Part shown: positions 11,193 through 22,820 of the stretch, piece after piece
Numbering within the stretch: the first letter of the stretch is position 1
How the letters are laid out: each line of letters opens with the position of its first letter
Origin: Carallia brachiata
Lineage: Eukaryota; Streptophyta; Magnoliopsida; Malpighiales; Rhizophoraceae
Reading direction: 5' to 3'
NCBI GenBank assembly: GCA_021464245.1
Contig: JADCRB010000008.1
Coordinates: 681,590 to 745,589 of the forward strand
Length of the DNA: 64,000 nt
Notes under the pieces: model-generated
Databases searched by the model: none
Told to the model about the DNA's origin: nothing
The model's input: only the letters and a program-made list of their open reading frames with translations
Translations under genes and position numbers: made by a program

Positions 11193-13320
11193 TTCTTTTA
11201 TAAACGTTGATGTTTCTTGTCATAAAATTTTCAAATTTCAATTTAGCTTTTTTTAAATAACATTATTCTATATTTTTTTAGAATACTGTTACATGATTGA
11301 AAAAATTACAAATGTAATTAAAAAGAAAAAAAAATTATTATATTTTCGTTATATAATAAATCCAGCTGATTGCAAATAATTTTTAATAAATTACAATTCC
11401 GAAAAAACTTCAAAAAATTTTTCATCTAACCATACAACTTTTTCATTTTTTTAATTTCATATGAAAATCAGTCTATATGAAATTTAAGTAAATTTTCCCA
11501 AAATACCCCACCGACCAATCCCCGCTTCCCCCGCTGTCTCTATGCGTAGAAGGCTGAAGGCTTCGCTCAGGATTTGCCCGTTGCGGTTCTTTCAGTTTCT
11601 TGCTCTCCTGCGAACAGGAAGGAAAAAAAAAAAAAAAAAAGGAGGGAAAAGAAAGAAGAAAGAGAGAGAAGAAGACGGAGAAAGGTGATGGCGGCCTGTT
11701 TACAGCAATCTCCCTTCTACAGGCAGTAATTTCTCTCCTTTCCACTGTTACTAATCGAAGTTCTGCTCTTCTACCCTATTATTTTCTTTGATAGGTTATA
11801 TTTCTTGTTCGCATTGGTCACTGAATTGCCTTTATTTTTATAGTTTGTCCTTTTTCATATACTTTTCTTTGAAAAGAAAAGGAACGAAGGAGACTTCGAT
11901 TCACGTTGGAATCTTGGCTGTCAAGATTCTCATAATGTGATTCTGGAAATCACATGTGGGTTAGTCCCTTATTTTTTTCTCCTTTTTTTCGTATTTTTTC
12001 GAATCCGATTTTTCAGTGCTCAAAACATTTTTTTTCTTTTTTTTTTTTGCTATATTAGACGGGAAAAGACATTCCGCTGTAACTGGGGAAGGCGGCCAAG
12101 GACGTGAGTTTTTGACTTCTTGGCAGTTCAAGAATTGTCCTCATTTACCATTGCCATTGGTTACTGAATTTACAATTATATTTGCTCTTCTTCGAAATCT
12201 TTTTCTTGAAAAAACGACGGAGATTTTGATTTACAGTGGAATCTTTTATGGGCAAGGCCGAAATAATCAGTGCCTTTCAAGATTTAAGTTCAATTTATGA
12301 GCCAGTGCAAGGTAGCGTATTCTACGTTTTCTTTCCTTTTGCATAGAGAGATTTGCCTAATTCTTAGCACTGAAATTTTCCTCTCATTTCTCTTGTTCAA
12401 AGAAATCATGACATAGATTATTCTAAAAAAAACGTCTCATGTCATTTTCTTTTTTTTCACTTTTCAGGTTTTATAAGGTCTTCAGCTGTTGTGTTGGCTA
12501 TGTTTTCTGTCCTTGGGCCTGACGGTTTTTTCAGTGCAATTTGAGGTTATGTTCCTTTCTCTTTGTGTGACAAGTGACAACTAGGGAGATGTACTATAAC
12601 TGTGACGAGCTATTTAGATTTTATATGGGAATTTCAGATTGCTTAAACCGTGACCAGCTATGTTTGCAGTTCTTACCTACGCTTTTGTCTTTGTCCTGCA
12701 AGTTGCTGCGTTTGTTGCACTAATTGATTTGACTCTTGGAGCTGATGATAACAGGATGATTGATGCTTTCCACGCATTAGAGTGCCTTCATCTTCCGAAG
12801 GACACGGTAAAGGCATATCTCTAAGGATTTCTTCTCTTTTGAGTTTTCTAAGATACTGAACTGTGATTTTGTTTGTCCTCCTTGAAAACTTTTTCTTCAG
12901 ACGAAAACGGAGACTCAACTCATGACAGAAAATGCTTGTCATTGGATTTCAGGAGTCTGGTAGTTGCTTTCGAGATTCTTGTAAGGCGAGTTCAATTCAT
13001 CAATTACTGTTTAAAAGGTAAACTGAAGAGTTTCGAATTGTTGATGTTTCTGAGATCTGGGATTTTCTTATTTTTTTACTTACTAATGTGTTGCTTCTTT
13101 TTCCTCCATGTCATACACTTGTGATTAGCAGTTTCCAGGGTCTGCTTAGAGTTATTGTCACCATGCTTTCTGTCCATAAATTTGTTAGCTATATCCGTAT
13201 TGCCTATTTATGCATGCATTCTCCCTTTCTTTTTCTCTCTCAAATTGCCACAGGTTTTTTTTTTTTTTAATTTTTTAGATTCTCTTGGAAATTTCACTTC
13301 TATCTAAACTATGATCTTTT

Positions 13321-13957
13321 TGTTGAGAGACAATTGTGAGCTAATTGTCCCACATGGAGAAGAAGAGGTGAGTTCAAGCAATACTTAAGTGAGTCCATAA
13401 CCCATTAAAACAAAGCCAATTGGTTTTAGTGTGGAGTGGTGTTAGTGGTTCATTTGTTTGTTACTTGTTCTCGCTCCTACCCTCCTGTGATCGCTCTCCG
13501 TATTGGGTCCGAGCCCGCGCGTCCGCTTCCGCAAATTATTATCCAACATGGTATCAGAGCGCTAAGTGGCAAAAATGTAATGGTGTTGAGAGACTCTCCG
13601 TATTGGGTCCGAGCCCGCGCGTCCGCTTCCGCAAATTATTATCCAACATGGTATCAGAGCGCTAAAATGGTGTTGAGAGACAATTGTGAGTTAATTGTCC
13701 CACATGAAGAAGAAGAGGTGAGTTTAAGCAATACTTAAGTGAGCCCATAACCCATTAAAACAAAGTCAATTGATTTTAGTGTGGAAGCAATACTTAAGTG
13801 AGCCCATGACCCATTAAAATAAAGCCAATTGATTTTAGTGTGGAGTGGTGTTAGTGGTTCATTTGTTTGTTGCTTGTTCTCGCTCCTACCCTCCTGTGAT
13901 CGCTCTTCGTATTGGGCCCGAACCCGCTCGTCCGCTTCCGCAAATTATTATCCAACA
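13321..13957 (+). mobile_element. TRIM-type miniature LTR retrotransposon with three LTRs
   Basis: LTR1 spans 13321-13548 (228 bp, TGTTG...CAACA ends). An internally deleted LTR2 spans 13584-13648 (65 bp). LTR3 spans 13671-13957 (287 bp, with an internal tandem duplication of roughly 60 bp). After LTR1 and after LTR2 comes TGGTATCAGAGC (13549-13560 and 13649-13660), the classic primer-binding site matching initiator tRNA-Met. The two internal domains are only 35 and 22 bp, without gag, pol or a polypurine tract. CTTTT flanks both sides (13316-13320 and 13958-13962), a 5-bp target duplication. Unit B lacks the insertion at the homologous place (about 20600-20610), confirming the boundaries. 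Confidence 0.93.
13549..13560 (+). promoter_or_regulatory. Retrotransposon primer-binding site 1
   Basis: TGGTATCAGAGC follows LTR1 directly. It is complementary to the 3' end of plant initiator tRNA-Met, the usual primer for many plant LTR elements. A second identical site is at 13649-13660. Confidence 0.9.
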
Positions 13958-15960
13958 CTTTTGAACACCTGTTTATTTGTTCCTTCTGGCTGTTCTATCA
14001 GACCCTTTCCTACAAGATACTGTGGTTGTTATTGGGGAGCTGATGGATAACAGGATTTATTCCTTCCAGTGCATTAAAATCCCTTTATCTTTTGAAAGGA
14101 TCTGGTAAACTTGCTTGTCTAAGCATTTTTCTTGTTTTGACTTCTCTATGCCTAGGATATCATGTGTGTTGTGTCTCAATTTTTTTATGTTTGGTGCACT
14201 CACACCAACCAAGTTGATTATGAAGTGTACACATCTTAAAAAGAAGATCTGCACTGCTTTCCTAGACAAGGTAACTTTTGGTTCCACTGGATTATGTGAT
14301 CCTTATTGGTTGAGGAATGTCTCTGTGTGCAAAGAATGGCAATGCCTTTCAATGTAAAAAATGCAATCAGTGCATTGACATTTGCTTTAGCTGCAAAAAT
14401 GACTCTGTTATCATATTTTTGTTGGAATTTCATGCACCTATTTGTCGGTTGTTCCATTTGCTTTTGGCAAACACTGTAAGTTCATATCTCATCATTTCTT
14501 CATGAATATGCTATTTCTTCTTCATTTTTATGTTTTACTCTTTGCTTTTTTTTTTTTTACCTTTTTGTCATATTTTACTTTGCAGGGCATAGTTAATGAT
14601 ACTTATAGTGCATATCTATATACTATTGTCTTGCAGATGGGTATTTATGGATTTGAATGGGGGAATATTGCCACAACAATTGAAATTTATGCTATAACTA
14701 TATGAGGATTTGGGGGAGAGTCCCATTTTTTTCAATAAGAATTGAGCCTCCTAATGTTGGGAGATTCTGCAACTTCAGTCATGTGCATGTGTGTTCTATA
14801 GTTGATTTGGTTCCTGTTTTATAAGCCTGTCATGAAATAAAATGAATATTGATAGATGCAAAATTGAAACTTTCTTTGAGCCAATTTTCTTGGTGTTATT
14901 AAAGAGATGGTTGATAAGAGCGAACTATTATTGTAAAGTTTGCGGGTTAAATGCATCTATTTCTCTTTGTCGATCAGGTTATTATTGTGGTTTCTGCATT
15001 CATGGATGGACTCTGTTTGATCAGATAACAGAAAGAAGAAAATCTGCAGGTGATACAGAACCACTCTGTTGAAGTCTATGGATTGATCCGGAATTGATGC
15101 TTTTAACATTTAAAAGGACAAAAAGGTATACAGCCATCTTAACTCTGAAAATTTTGGGGGGAGAGATCCCAGTCTGCCTGTCTCTTAATACCAGTGTCTG
15201 ATTATGCTCTATTACATTTAATTCAGTTGTCGATGTATTCAGTAGGACCTTTGACTTCTACATTCAGTTACCACGGTACATAATGTGTTGTACATTTGAA
15301 TACCGTGCATGTGAATGGTTGAATATTTGTTTTACATTGGTTTAACATTAAGGTGATGCAAAAATTGGAAAATTGGCATGCTATTCGTTTGATGTATCAG
15401 CTACTCATCATGAAGCCCCATTTATTTGCATTGCCAAATGATAGGCCATCATATCTTACATGTGCGTTAACTGGTTACCGACATCTTTATATGGTTTTCC
15501 AGGGTTGGGTTCCGTAAATCACTCTCGCTTCGTTTTTGTTCAGCTGACTTAGACGATATTGACAGTTACGATCTCAGCTAGAAGGGCTTAGGTAGAAGTG
15601 CTAAGTGTGGTGGCTTCTCTCTAGGTGGTAAACTCTGCAAATGTCACTTATTCCTGCTTGAATTTGTACTTCTATCATTCATTTTGATTCAGCTTTTTCT
15701 TTTCCTGTCCTTGGTTGTTATGTGTCCCTTTCCTTTGTGACTGTCATTGCAGCTGGGATTAAAGCCGTAACAAGTAACAGGCCAATGAGATAATTCCTCA
15801 TTTGAGAAACTGTTTTAAAGGTTAATGCAACTGTCACTTGTCCAATATACAAGTATAGTATATGCTGATAACTTTTGATGTTACATCCAGGCAATGCTGG
15901 AGATGGGTTGCCAGAAATCCCAACCTTTTGCTGTGTTTGTCATTGGTAAGTGATACTGTT

Positions 15961-16560
15961 CTGAGGTGAAGACCAACCCGACAAGTGACAAGGTATCGTA
16001 TCACTATTTCTATTACTTTCGGATCCTACGAAGGCTTGTTTTTTCCCTCTCAGGTAGTGTTTGTCTGTTTTCAATTCAGTCTATTAACAATAGGTGCTTT
16101 CTTGACACGAATCCTTTTTTTAGCAAGTTAAAGATCCAAGACCCACTTTGTTCTTTCCTTTTCCAGTTAAAACGCCTACCTATAGGTTTGCTCACACTCT
16201 CCGTACTTCCACTGTGGATTTGATTCGAAAATAATATATTTTCCTCAAGTCTTATGCTGAATCCAATGAAGTCCAGATTTTAACATGTCTTGCTGTTTTT
16301 TAGTAACATTTCGATGATCCTACATTTAAATTGCATCCTTATATTTGGCAATATTTATTGTTGATATCTCCTATATTCTTGGGTCCAATTCCTATGCATA
16401 TAAAGTAGTAAAACACTAGTCATTGGAAGTAGGCGTCCTATTCCAATTATAAAACTATACATAGTAAAACGTCAATTATTACCAGAGGTTGGAAAGGTTA
16501 ACAAAATAAACGTCTGAACTACTGCAAACCTTTTTTCCTTTGTTATTTTTTTCCCCTTTA
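15961..16560. other. Junction between unit A and partial unit C
   Basis: About 600 bp with no clear match in unit B. Composition is like the surrounding units (T-rich with scattered CTTT motifs). A weak frame of 85 codons here has no recognisable content. No gene is supported. Confidence 0.35.
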
Positions 16561-17700
16561 TGTGAAGAAATAGGTAGTCATAACATAGAAAGTTTTACCC
16601 ATTTCTTAGCACTTAAAATTTCTCCATGCTTCTCTTGTTCAAGAAATCACGTGGTTTTGCTCTGTTGGACAAGAAAAGAAACATTTCCTTGAATACTCTG
16701 CAATGTATGAGTTCTAGCTGCTTTGGTTATATTTTTGTTTCCTTGGCAATTGTTACTCAGTAGTTGGGTGTGAATTTGTAGAAAAAAAAAGCTCCGGTAA
16801 TTTGCTTATCATGTTTATTTTCTTTTAGTTATGTTAACTGTGTGAGTTCTCAAGTACATTATTCTATTGCTAGTCTCTGTCATCCACTTCTTGTTCACTT
16901 TTCAGGTTTTGTGTTTGTCATGCTTTCTGTCCTTGGACCTGACGGTTTTTTCAGTTCAATTGGAGTTAATCATAACAGAAGTTATTCCTTGGTTTTAGCC
17001 AGCTATTTGCAGGTATAACTATAATCAGCTATTAGATTTTCTTGGGAATTTCAAAGTGCTTAATCCATGCAACTTTCGATAACTCATTGTTTGCAGTTTT
17101 CTCCTGCTTTGCGACTTTGTCCTGGAAGTTGCTGCACTTGTTGCACCCACTAATTTCTGTCGGAGCTGATGGTAACTAGATGATTGACTGCTTCCCATGC
17201 ATTAAAGTGCCTTTCATCATTTTCTGAAGGGCATAATAAGGTATTTTTTTAAGCATTTTTTCGATTCGGAGGCTTTTTTTTTTTTCCCCATCTCCATGGG
17301 CCACTGAATTGCAATTTGGCATACCATTTTTGAGAACTTTGTGTTTAGAAAGAAAACAGGTACTCAGTGAATTTATGACGTCGTCTTCTCCTATGAAGTG
17401 GACATGCCTTATTATTCGATTTCAAGGGTCTGATAATTGATTTCAAGATTCTTGGAATGCAAGTACAATTCATTTATTACAACGTAAAAGGTAAAGTGGA
17501 GAGCTTTGCATTGCTTACAGTTTGTAAGACATGGAGTGTCTTATATTTTTACTTGCTAAAGCTTGGTTATCTTGAGTTTCATAGGTCACTTTCCACATTT
17601 CTTTGGATTTCTGGCGTCACATATGGGTAAGTCCAGGCATTTTGAGCTCTCTTGTTTTTTTCCCTTTTTTTCTTGATTGTTGCGCTGCTATCATTTCTGA
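16560..17700 (+). repeat. Partial duplicated unit C
   Basis: This segment aligns to the middle of units A and B. The CATTTCTTAGCACTTAAAAT block near 16600 matches about 12355 and 19500. The block with frame SVLGPDGFFSSIGVNHNRS at about 16930-16990 matches about 12510 and 19695. The CAGTTTTCTCCTGC block near 17095 matches about 12668 and 19928, and the CACATATGGGTAAGTCC block near 17615 matches about 11950, 18806 and 19333. It lacks the 5' leader and the 3' half of the other units. Confidence 0.7.
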
Positions 17701-18230
17701 CTGCTCAAAGCTTTCCTCACGTTCCTCATATTTAAGAAATTTTGTGGCTTTGCTCTGTTGACTGTTGGACTGGAATAGACATCCCCCTGGATGCCATGCA
17801 ATTTATCCCTCTACGAGGAGATGCCAATGAATGGCTAATTATGCAGGCCGCCCAAACAGTTCACCATCTGTAAAACTACGCGAGTTCTTGAATTTTTTGG
17901 TTGTATGGGCCGCCGTTTATTATATGTTTTCCCAGACGTCTCTTAATTTTTGCTTGTTTAATATTAATAATTATTTTTTTAATCAATGCCTATTCGATTA
18001 AATAATTAGAGTTTAGTTTTTTTTAAATAAAATTTTAATTAAGTCTTGTATATGAAAAAAATGAATATTAAAAAAAATTTACTCTTTAATAAGTCTTTGC
18101 CGTCTCAAATCTAATTAGTCGAATTTAATATAATTTTTAAATATTGGGATCAAAAATTTTGTTTTTTTATTTCGTACAAAAATCAGTCGGTAGGAAATTT
18201 ATTATGCAAGGGGGCTGTTCAAGTTAATTT
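17700..18230. other. AT-rich spacer before unit B
   Basis: Mostly A/T-rich sequence with no gene. The last part, from about 18175, shares the AAAATCAGTC and TTTACCTAAAATACCC-like motifs with the region just before unit A (11465-11510). The duplication therefore seems to include promoter sequence. Confidence 0.4.
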
Positions 18231-21200
18231 ACCTAAAATACCCTTATGCCCGCTCTCTATATATATATATGAGAAGGCTTCGCTCGGGATTTGGCCGTTG
18301 CTCTTCTTCTGTCTCTTTTATTCGTGCGAATGGGAGAAAAAAAAAAAAAGAAGAAAACTATGAAATAAAGGAAAAAGAAAGAAGAAAGAGAGACAAGGAG
18401 GAGAAAAGGCTCTGCGGCAATCTCTCTTCTACAGGCAATAATCTCTTTCCTTTCCACTATTACTGATCAATTTCAGTTCTTTACTTCTTTTACACTATCT
18501 TCTTTGTTGGCTTCTGGTTTTTTGTTCGCCATTGAATACTGATTACCTTTCTTTTTGTTCTTCTTGAATGCTTCTTCTTTGAAAACGACGGGGGGAGATT
18601 CGATTTACTGTGGAATCTTGTTCGGTAAATATGTCTGGTTTTCAAGATTCTGGAAATTCCTTTGGCATTGTTTAAAGGGAAATCGGAGAGTTCTGAACAG
18701 TTGATGTTTTCCAAGGTTTGAAATTGCTTTTTAATTTTGTTTACGGAAACTTTGTTATTCTATCTTTCGTAGTTATTTTCCTCCATGCCTTTGATTTCTG
18801 GTGATCACATGTTGGTAAGTCCTATTTCTGTGTTTTTTTTTTTCCCTTCTCTTCTTGATTATTGGTAATTTTTCGATTCTGATTTCCCAATTCTCAAAAC
18901 TTTCCTTTTGTTTCCTTAATTTAGGAAATCACGGGTTTCGCTATGTTAGACTGGAAACGACAATCCACTGGATACTGTTCAATGCACAATTTAATGGGAC
19001 AAGGTGACGAAGGGATGTGAGTTCCTGACTTCTTGGCAGTTCAAGAATTGTCCTTACTTACGATTGTAATTATATTTAATCATTTTTTCCCCTTCTTTCA
19101 ATTAGTTATTTAATTACAGTTATCTTTGTTGTTCTCAAAATCTTTTTCTTATAATTAAAACAACAGAGATTCGATTTATAGTGGAATCTTGATGTAGGCC
19201 ACGCTTAAAAAATCAGTTGCTTTGAGGATCCTGGTAATGGCTTTCAAGATTTATGTCCAATTTATCGGTTTGGTTTCTTCCCTTTGTTAGCTAGTGCAAG
19301 GTGGCGTATTTTACCTTTTCTGTTGTTTCTAGAGCCACATATGAGTAAGTCTACTCATTTAGTCTTTACCTCTAAGTCTACTCATTTAGTCTTTACCTCT
19401 CTTCTCTCTCTTTTTTTTCTTTTTTTTTCCCTTTTTTTTGAAGAAAGGTTTTTTTTTATTTTTTTTAAGAAAGAGGTAATCATGACATAGATAGCTTCGC
19501 CTAATTCTTAGCACTCAAAATTCCCTCTTGGTATTTTATTCAAGAAATCATGACATAGACTATCCTATGATTTTTCTCGTTTTATTTCCTTTTCGTTTGC
19601 TTTTCATAGAGCATCCTATGAATTGTCTCGTTTCATTTCCTTTTTGTTTGCTTTTCAGGTTTTGCTATGTCCTCAGCTGTTGTGTTGGTTGCACTTTCTG
19701 TCCTTGGAGCTGATGATTTTTTTTAGTACAATTGGGTTTTAATCATAACTGAAGTTGTTCCCTTCTTGGTTTTGAGCTATTTGCAGTTATGTTCCCTTCT
19801 CTCTCTCTCTCTATATGTATATGTATGTGACAACTTGTGAGATTTACTATAATCCCGACCAGCTATTACATTTACTTGGGAATTTCAGATTGCTTAAACC
19901 TGGACACTTTAAATACCTCTATATTTGCAGTTCTTACCTGCTCGTTCGACTTTGTCCTGCAAGTTGTTGCATTTGTAGCACTAAATAATTTGACTATTGG
20001 AGCTGATGATAACAGGATGATTGATTGCTTCCCATGCATTAAAGTGTCTTCTTCTTCCGAAGGACCCACTAAAGACATTTGTTTAAGCATTGCTTCTATT
20101 TTGAGTTTTCTTAGATTCCCATGGGTTATTGAATTGCAATTTTGTATGTCTTTCTTGAAAATTTTTTCTTCAACGAGGATGGAGACTCAACTAATGGCAG
20201 GATCTTGTCCTGGAAGATGCTTATCATTGGATTTCAAGTGTCTGGCAGTTTTTCAAGATTCTTGAATGCTAATTCAATTAATCAATTACTGTTTAAATGG
20301 TAAAGTGGAGAGTTTTGAGTTGTTGATGTTTCTAAGGTCTGGGATTTGCGCTTTGTTTTTTTACTTGCTACTATTTTTCTTCTTTTTATCCCATGTCATA
20401 CACTTTTGATCAATTGTTTCCAGGTTCTGCTTGGTCTTTCAGGCATTATGCTCACCATACTTTCTGTCCATAAATGTATTATGTATATCAGTCCTACCTA
20501 TTTCCGCATACATTCTCCATTTCTTTTTCTCTGTCAAATTGCCACAGGTTAACTATATTTTGCTAGATTCACTCAGGAATTTCGCTTCTCTTTAAAATAT
20601 GATACTTTAAACACCTGTTTATTTGTTCCTTCTGGTTCTATTGAACCGCAAGATACTGTGGTTCTTATTGGCAAGCTGATGGATAGCAGGATTGATTCCT
20701 TCCAGTTCATTAAAGTGCCTCTTTCTTTTGAAAGGATCTAATGAACTTGTCTAACCTTTTTCATGTTTTGATTTTTCTATGCCTAGGATATCATGTGTGT
20801 TGTGTCTATAATTTTTTTGATGTTTGGTGCCCTCACACCAAGCAAGTTGATTATGAAGTGTGCACATCTGACAAAGAAGATCTGGACTGCTTTCCAAGAC
20901 AAGGTTACTTTTGGTTCCCCTAGATTGTGTGATCCTTGTTGATTGAGGAATGTCTTTGTGCAAAGAATGGAAGTATCTTGTAAGCAGTGCATTGATATTT
21001 GCTTTTAGCTGCAAAAAATGACTCTGCTATCATGTTTCTGTAGGAAATTTATGCATCTACTTATGGGTTGTTGCACTTGCTTTGGTAAACATTGTAAGTT
21101 CATAATTCATTTCTTTCATGAATTTTTTTTTTCTTCTTCGTTTTTATGTTTTCTTTTTTGCTACTTTGTTTTGACCTATATAGGTGCTTTGTATAAAGTC

Positions 21201-22750
21201 TGAATGAGGTTTGAAGCAAAGATCATTCTTCCTCACCTTCAGGTTTATGTCCATTTATCTGATTGTATTCTTCTTAAAAATTTTAATTCCCTTAATATTT
21301 TCTTACCATTGAGATGTCCATATCGTCAGACTCGTATTTTGTCTTAGGGTTGTTTGAGCAATATTTCCCAGTATCTGGTTGTTGGGCCGACATTGTATCT
21401 TGTTGAAGCTGCAATCACAGGTGTGAATTTTAGTGTCGGCATCTTTATACCCTTTTGTCATTTGTCATACTTTACATCTCATAGTGCATATCTTACATAC
21501 TGAGGTCTTGCAAATGGGTATTTATAAGATATGAATGAGGGAAAATACTTCAACAGCTGTTGAAAATCCTGCTACAGTTAAATGGGGATGTGGGGGAGGT
21601 AGTCCCTTGCTTTTCAACAAGAATTAAGCCTCTTACGGTTGGGAGATTCTGCAACTTCAGTTATGTGCATAAATGTTTTACAGTCAATTTTATTCCTGTT
21701 TTATGGTCCTTTCATGAAATAACATGAATATTGATAGATGTAAAATTGAAACTTCCTTTGAGCCAATTTTCTTAGTATTGTTGTATCATTTGCAGGTTAA
21801 ATGCATTTTTTTCTCTTTGGCAATCAATTGGTTGTTTTGGTTTCTGCATTTGTGGATGGACTTTGTTTGATCAGGCAACAGAAAGAAGAAAAGCTGCAGG
21901 TGATACTCAACTGCTGTTGAAGTCTATCGATGAAGCTGGAATTGATGCTTTTTAACACATAAAAGGACAAAGGTATGCAAGCATCTTAACTCCCTTTTTT
22001 ATTACTCATGTCAGAAAAGTTTGGGTGGAGGGATCCCAGTCTGCCTGTCTTACTACTGGTGTGTGATTCTGCTCTATTACGTTTACTTAGGTTATTGATG
22101 TATACTGCTGGCCTTTTGACTTCTGCATTCAGTTATATGGCACGTAATGTTTTGTACAATTGAATACTATGTCTGTGGATGGTCAGATATTTGTCTCAAG
22201 TTGGTTTAACATCAAGTTAGATGCTCAACTTGAAAAATTGATGCAGTATTCGTTTTATATATCGGCCACGCATCATGCAGGCCCATTTAATTGCATTGCC
22301 AAATGATGGGCCATCATATCTTACATGCAACTTAACTGGTTACTGGCATCTTTATGTGGTTTTCCAGGTGTGGGTCTGTAGATCACTTCCCATTTTTTTG
22401 TTGAGCTGACTTAGAACATATTGACAGATAGAAGGGTTCAGCTAGAAGCACAAAGTGTGGTGGCTCTTTGTTCAGTGGTAAACTCTGCAAATGTCACTTC
22501 TTCCTTGCTTGAATTTGTACTACCACTATTCATTTTGATTCAGCTTTTTCTCTACCGCTCCTTTGTTTCCGTGTGTCCTTTTCCTTTGTGATTGTGATTG
22601 CAGCTCAGATTAAAGACCTACTATATAACAGGCAAATGAGATAATTCGTCAATTGAGAAACAGTTTAAAAGGTTAATGCAATTATCGCTTGTCCAATACA
22701 CAGATATAGTATATGCTGATTTACTTTTGATGTTACATCCAAGCAATGCT
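18230..22750 (+). repeat. Duplicated gene-like unit B (unknown, apparently non-coding or decayed)
   Basis: Second full-length copy of the 4.5-kb unit. Landmarks shared with unit A include the leader AAGGCTTCGCTC (about 18274), CTTGGCAGTTCAAGAATTGTCC (about 19034), GAGCTGATGATAACAGGATGATTGAT (about 20000), TGCCTAGGATATCATGTGTGTTG (about 20780) and GATCAGGCAACAGAAAGAAG (about 21870). The last block has a frame ending LLLKSIDEAGIDAF and a stop, which looks like a real C-terminus; in unit A the same block is broken. The longest frame here (142 codons, 19837-20265) is not conserved in unit A. Smaller internal modules recur three times within the unit (about 18590, 19165 and 20175). Confidence 0.6.
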
Positions 22751-22820
22751 GGAGCGGTCCTCATGAGCGGTCCTCATGATGTAGCAACACAATAAAGCGG
22801 TCCTCATGATGTAGACTACA
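22751..22820. repeat. Short direct repeats at the right edge of unit B
   Basis: The motif GCGGTCCTCATGA occurs three times (about 22756, 22769 and 22798), twice followed by TGTAG. It begins exactly where homology to unit A stops (after CAATGCTGGAG), so it marks or was created at the duplication breakpoint. Confidence 0.75.

Larger units (their letters stand above)
11480..15960 (+). repeat. Duplicated gene-like unit A (unknown, apparently non-coding or decayed)
   Basis: This 4.5-kb unit is homologous to unit B (18230-22750) in the same order and orientation, and partly to unit C (about 16560-17700). Its left edge has a promoter-like, purine-rich leader (AAGGCTTCGCTC at about 11548, GAGA-rich at 11640-11685). 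Several conserved blocks look like former exons: around 12505 a frame reading SVLGPDGFFSAI, around 12667-12800 one reading VLTYAFVFVLQVAAFVALID, and around 14160-14280 one reading FFMFGALTPTKLIMKC. No frame stays open across units, and stops and indels differ between copies. I recognise no family. A decayed membrane-protein gene or a long non-coding transcript are both possible. Confidence 0.6.

Noticed and set aside
19990..20060. GCTGATGATAACAGG, resembling a C/D snoRNA box C
   Set aside because: No matching box D with terminal stem at suitable distance is conserved in units A, B and C.
19837..20265. 142-codon open frame in unit B
   Set aside because: The homologous stretch of unit A (about 12570-12990) is broken by stops and indels, and the frame mixes blocks with splice-like junctions. 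I do not call it a gene on its own.
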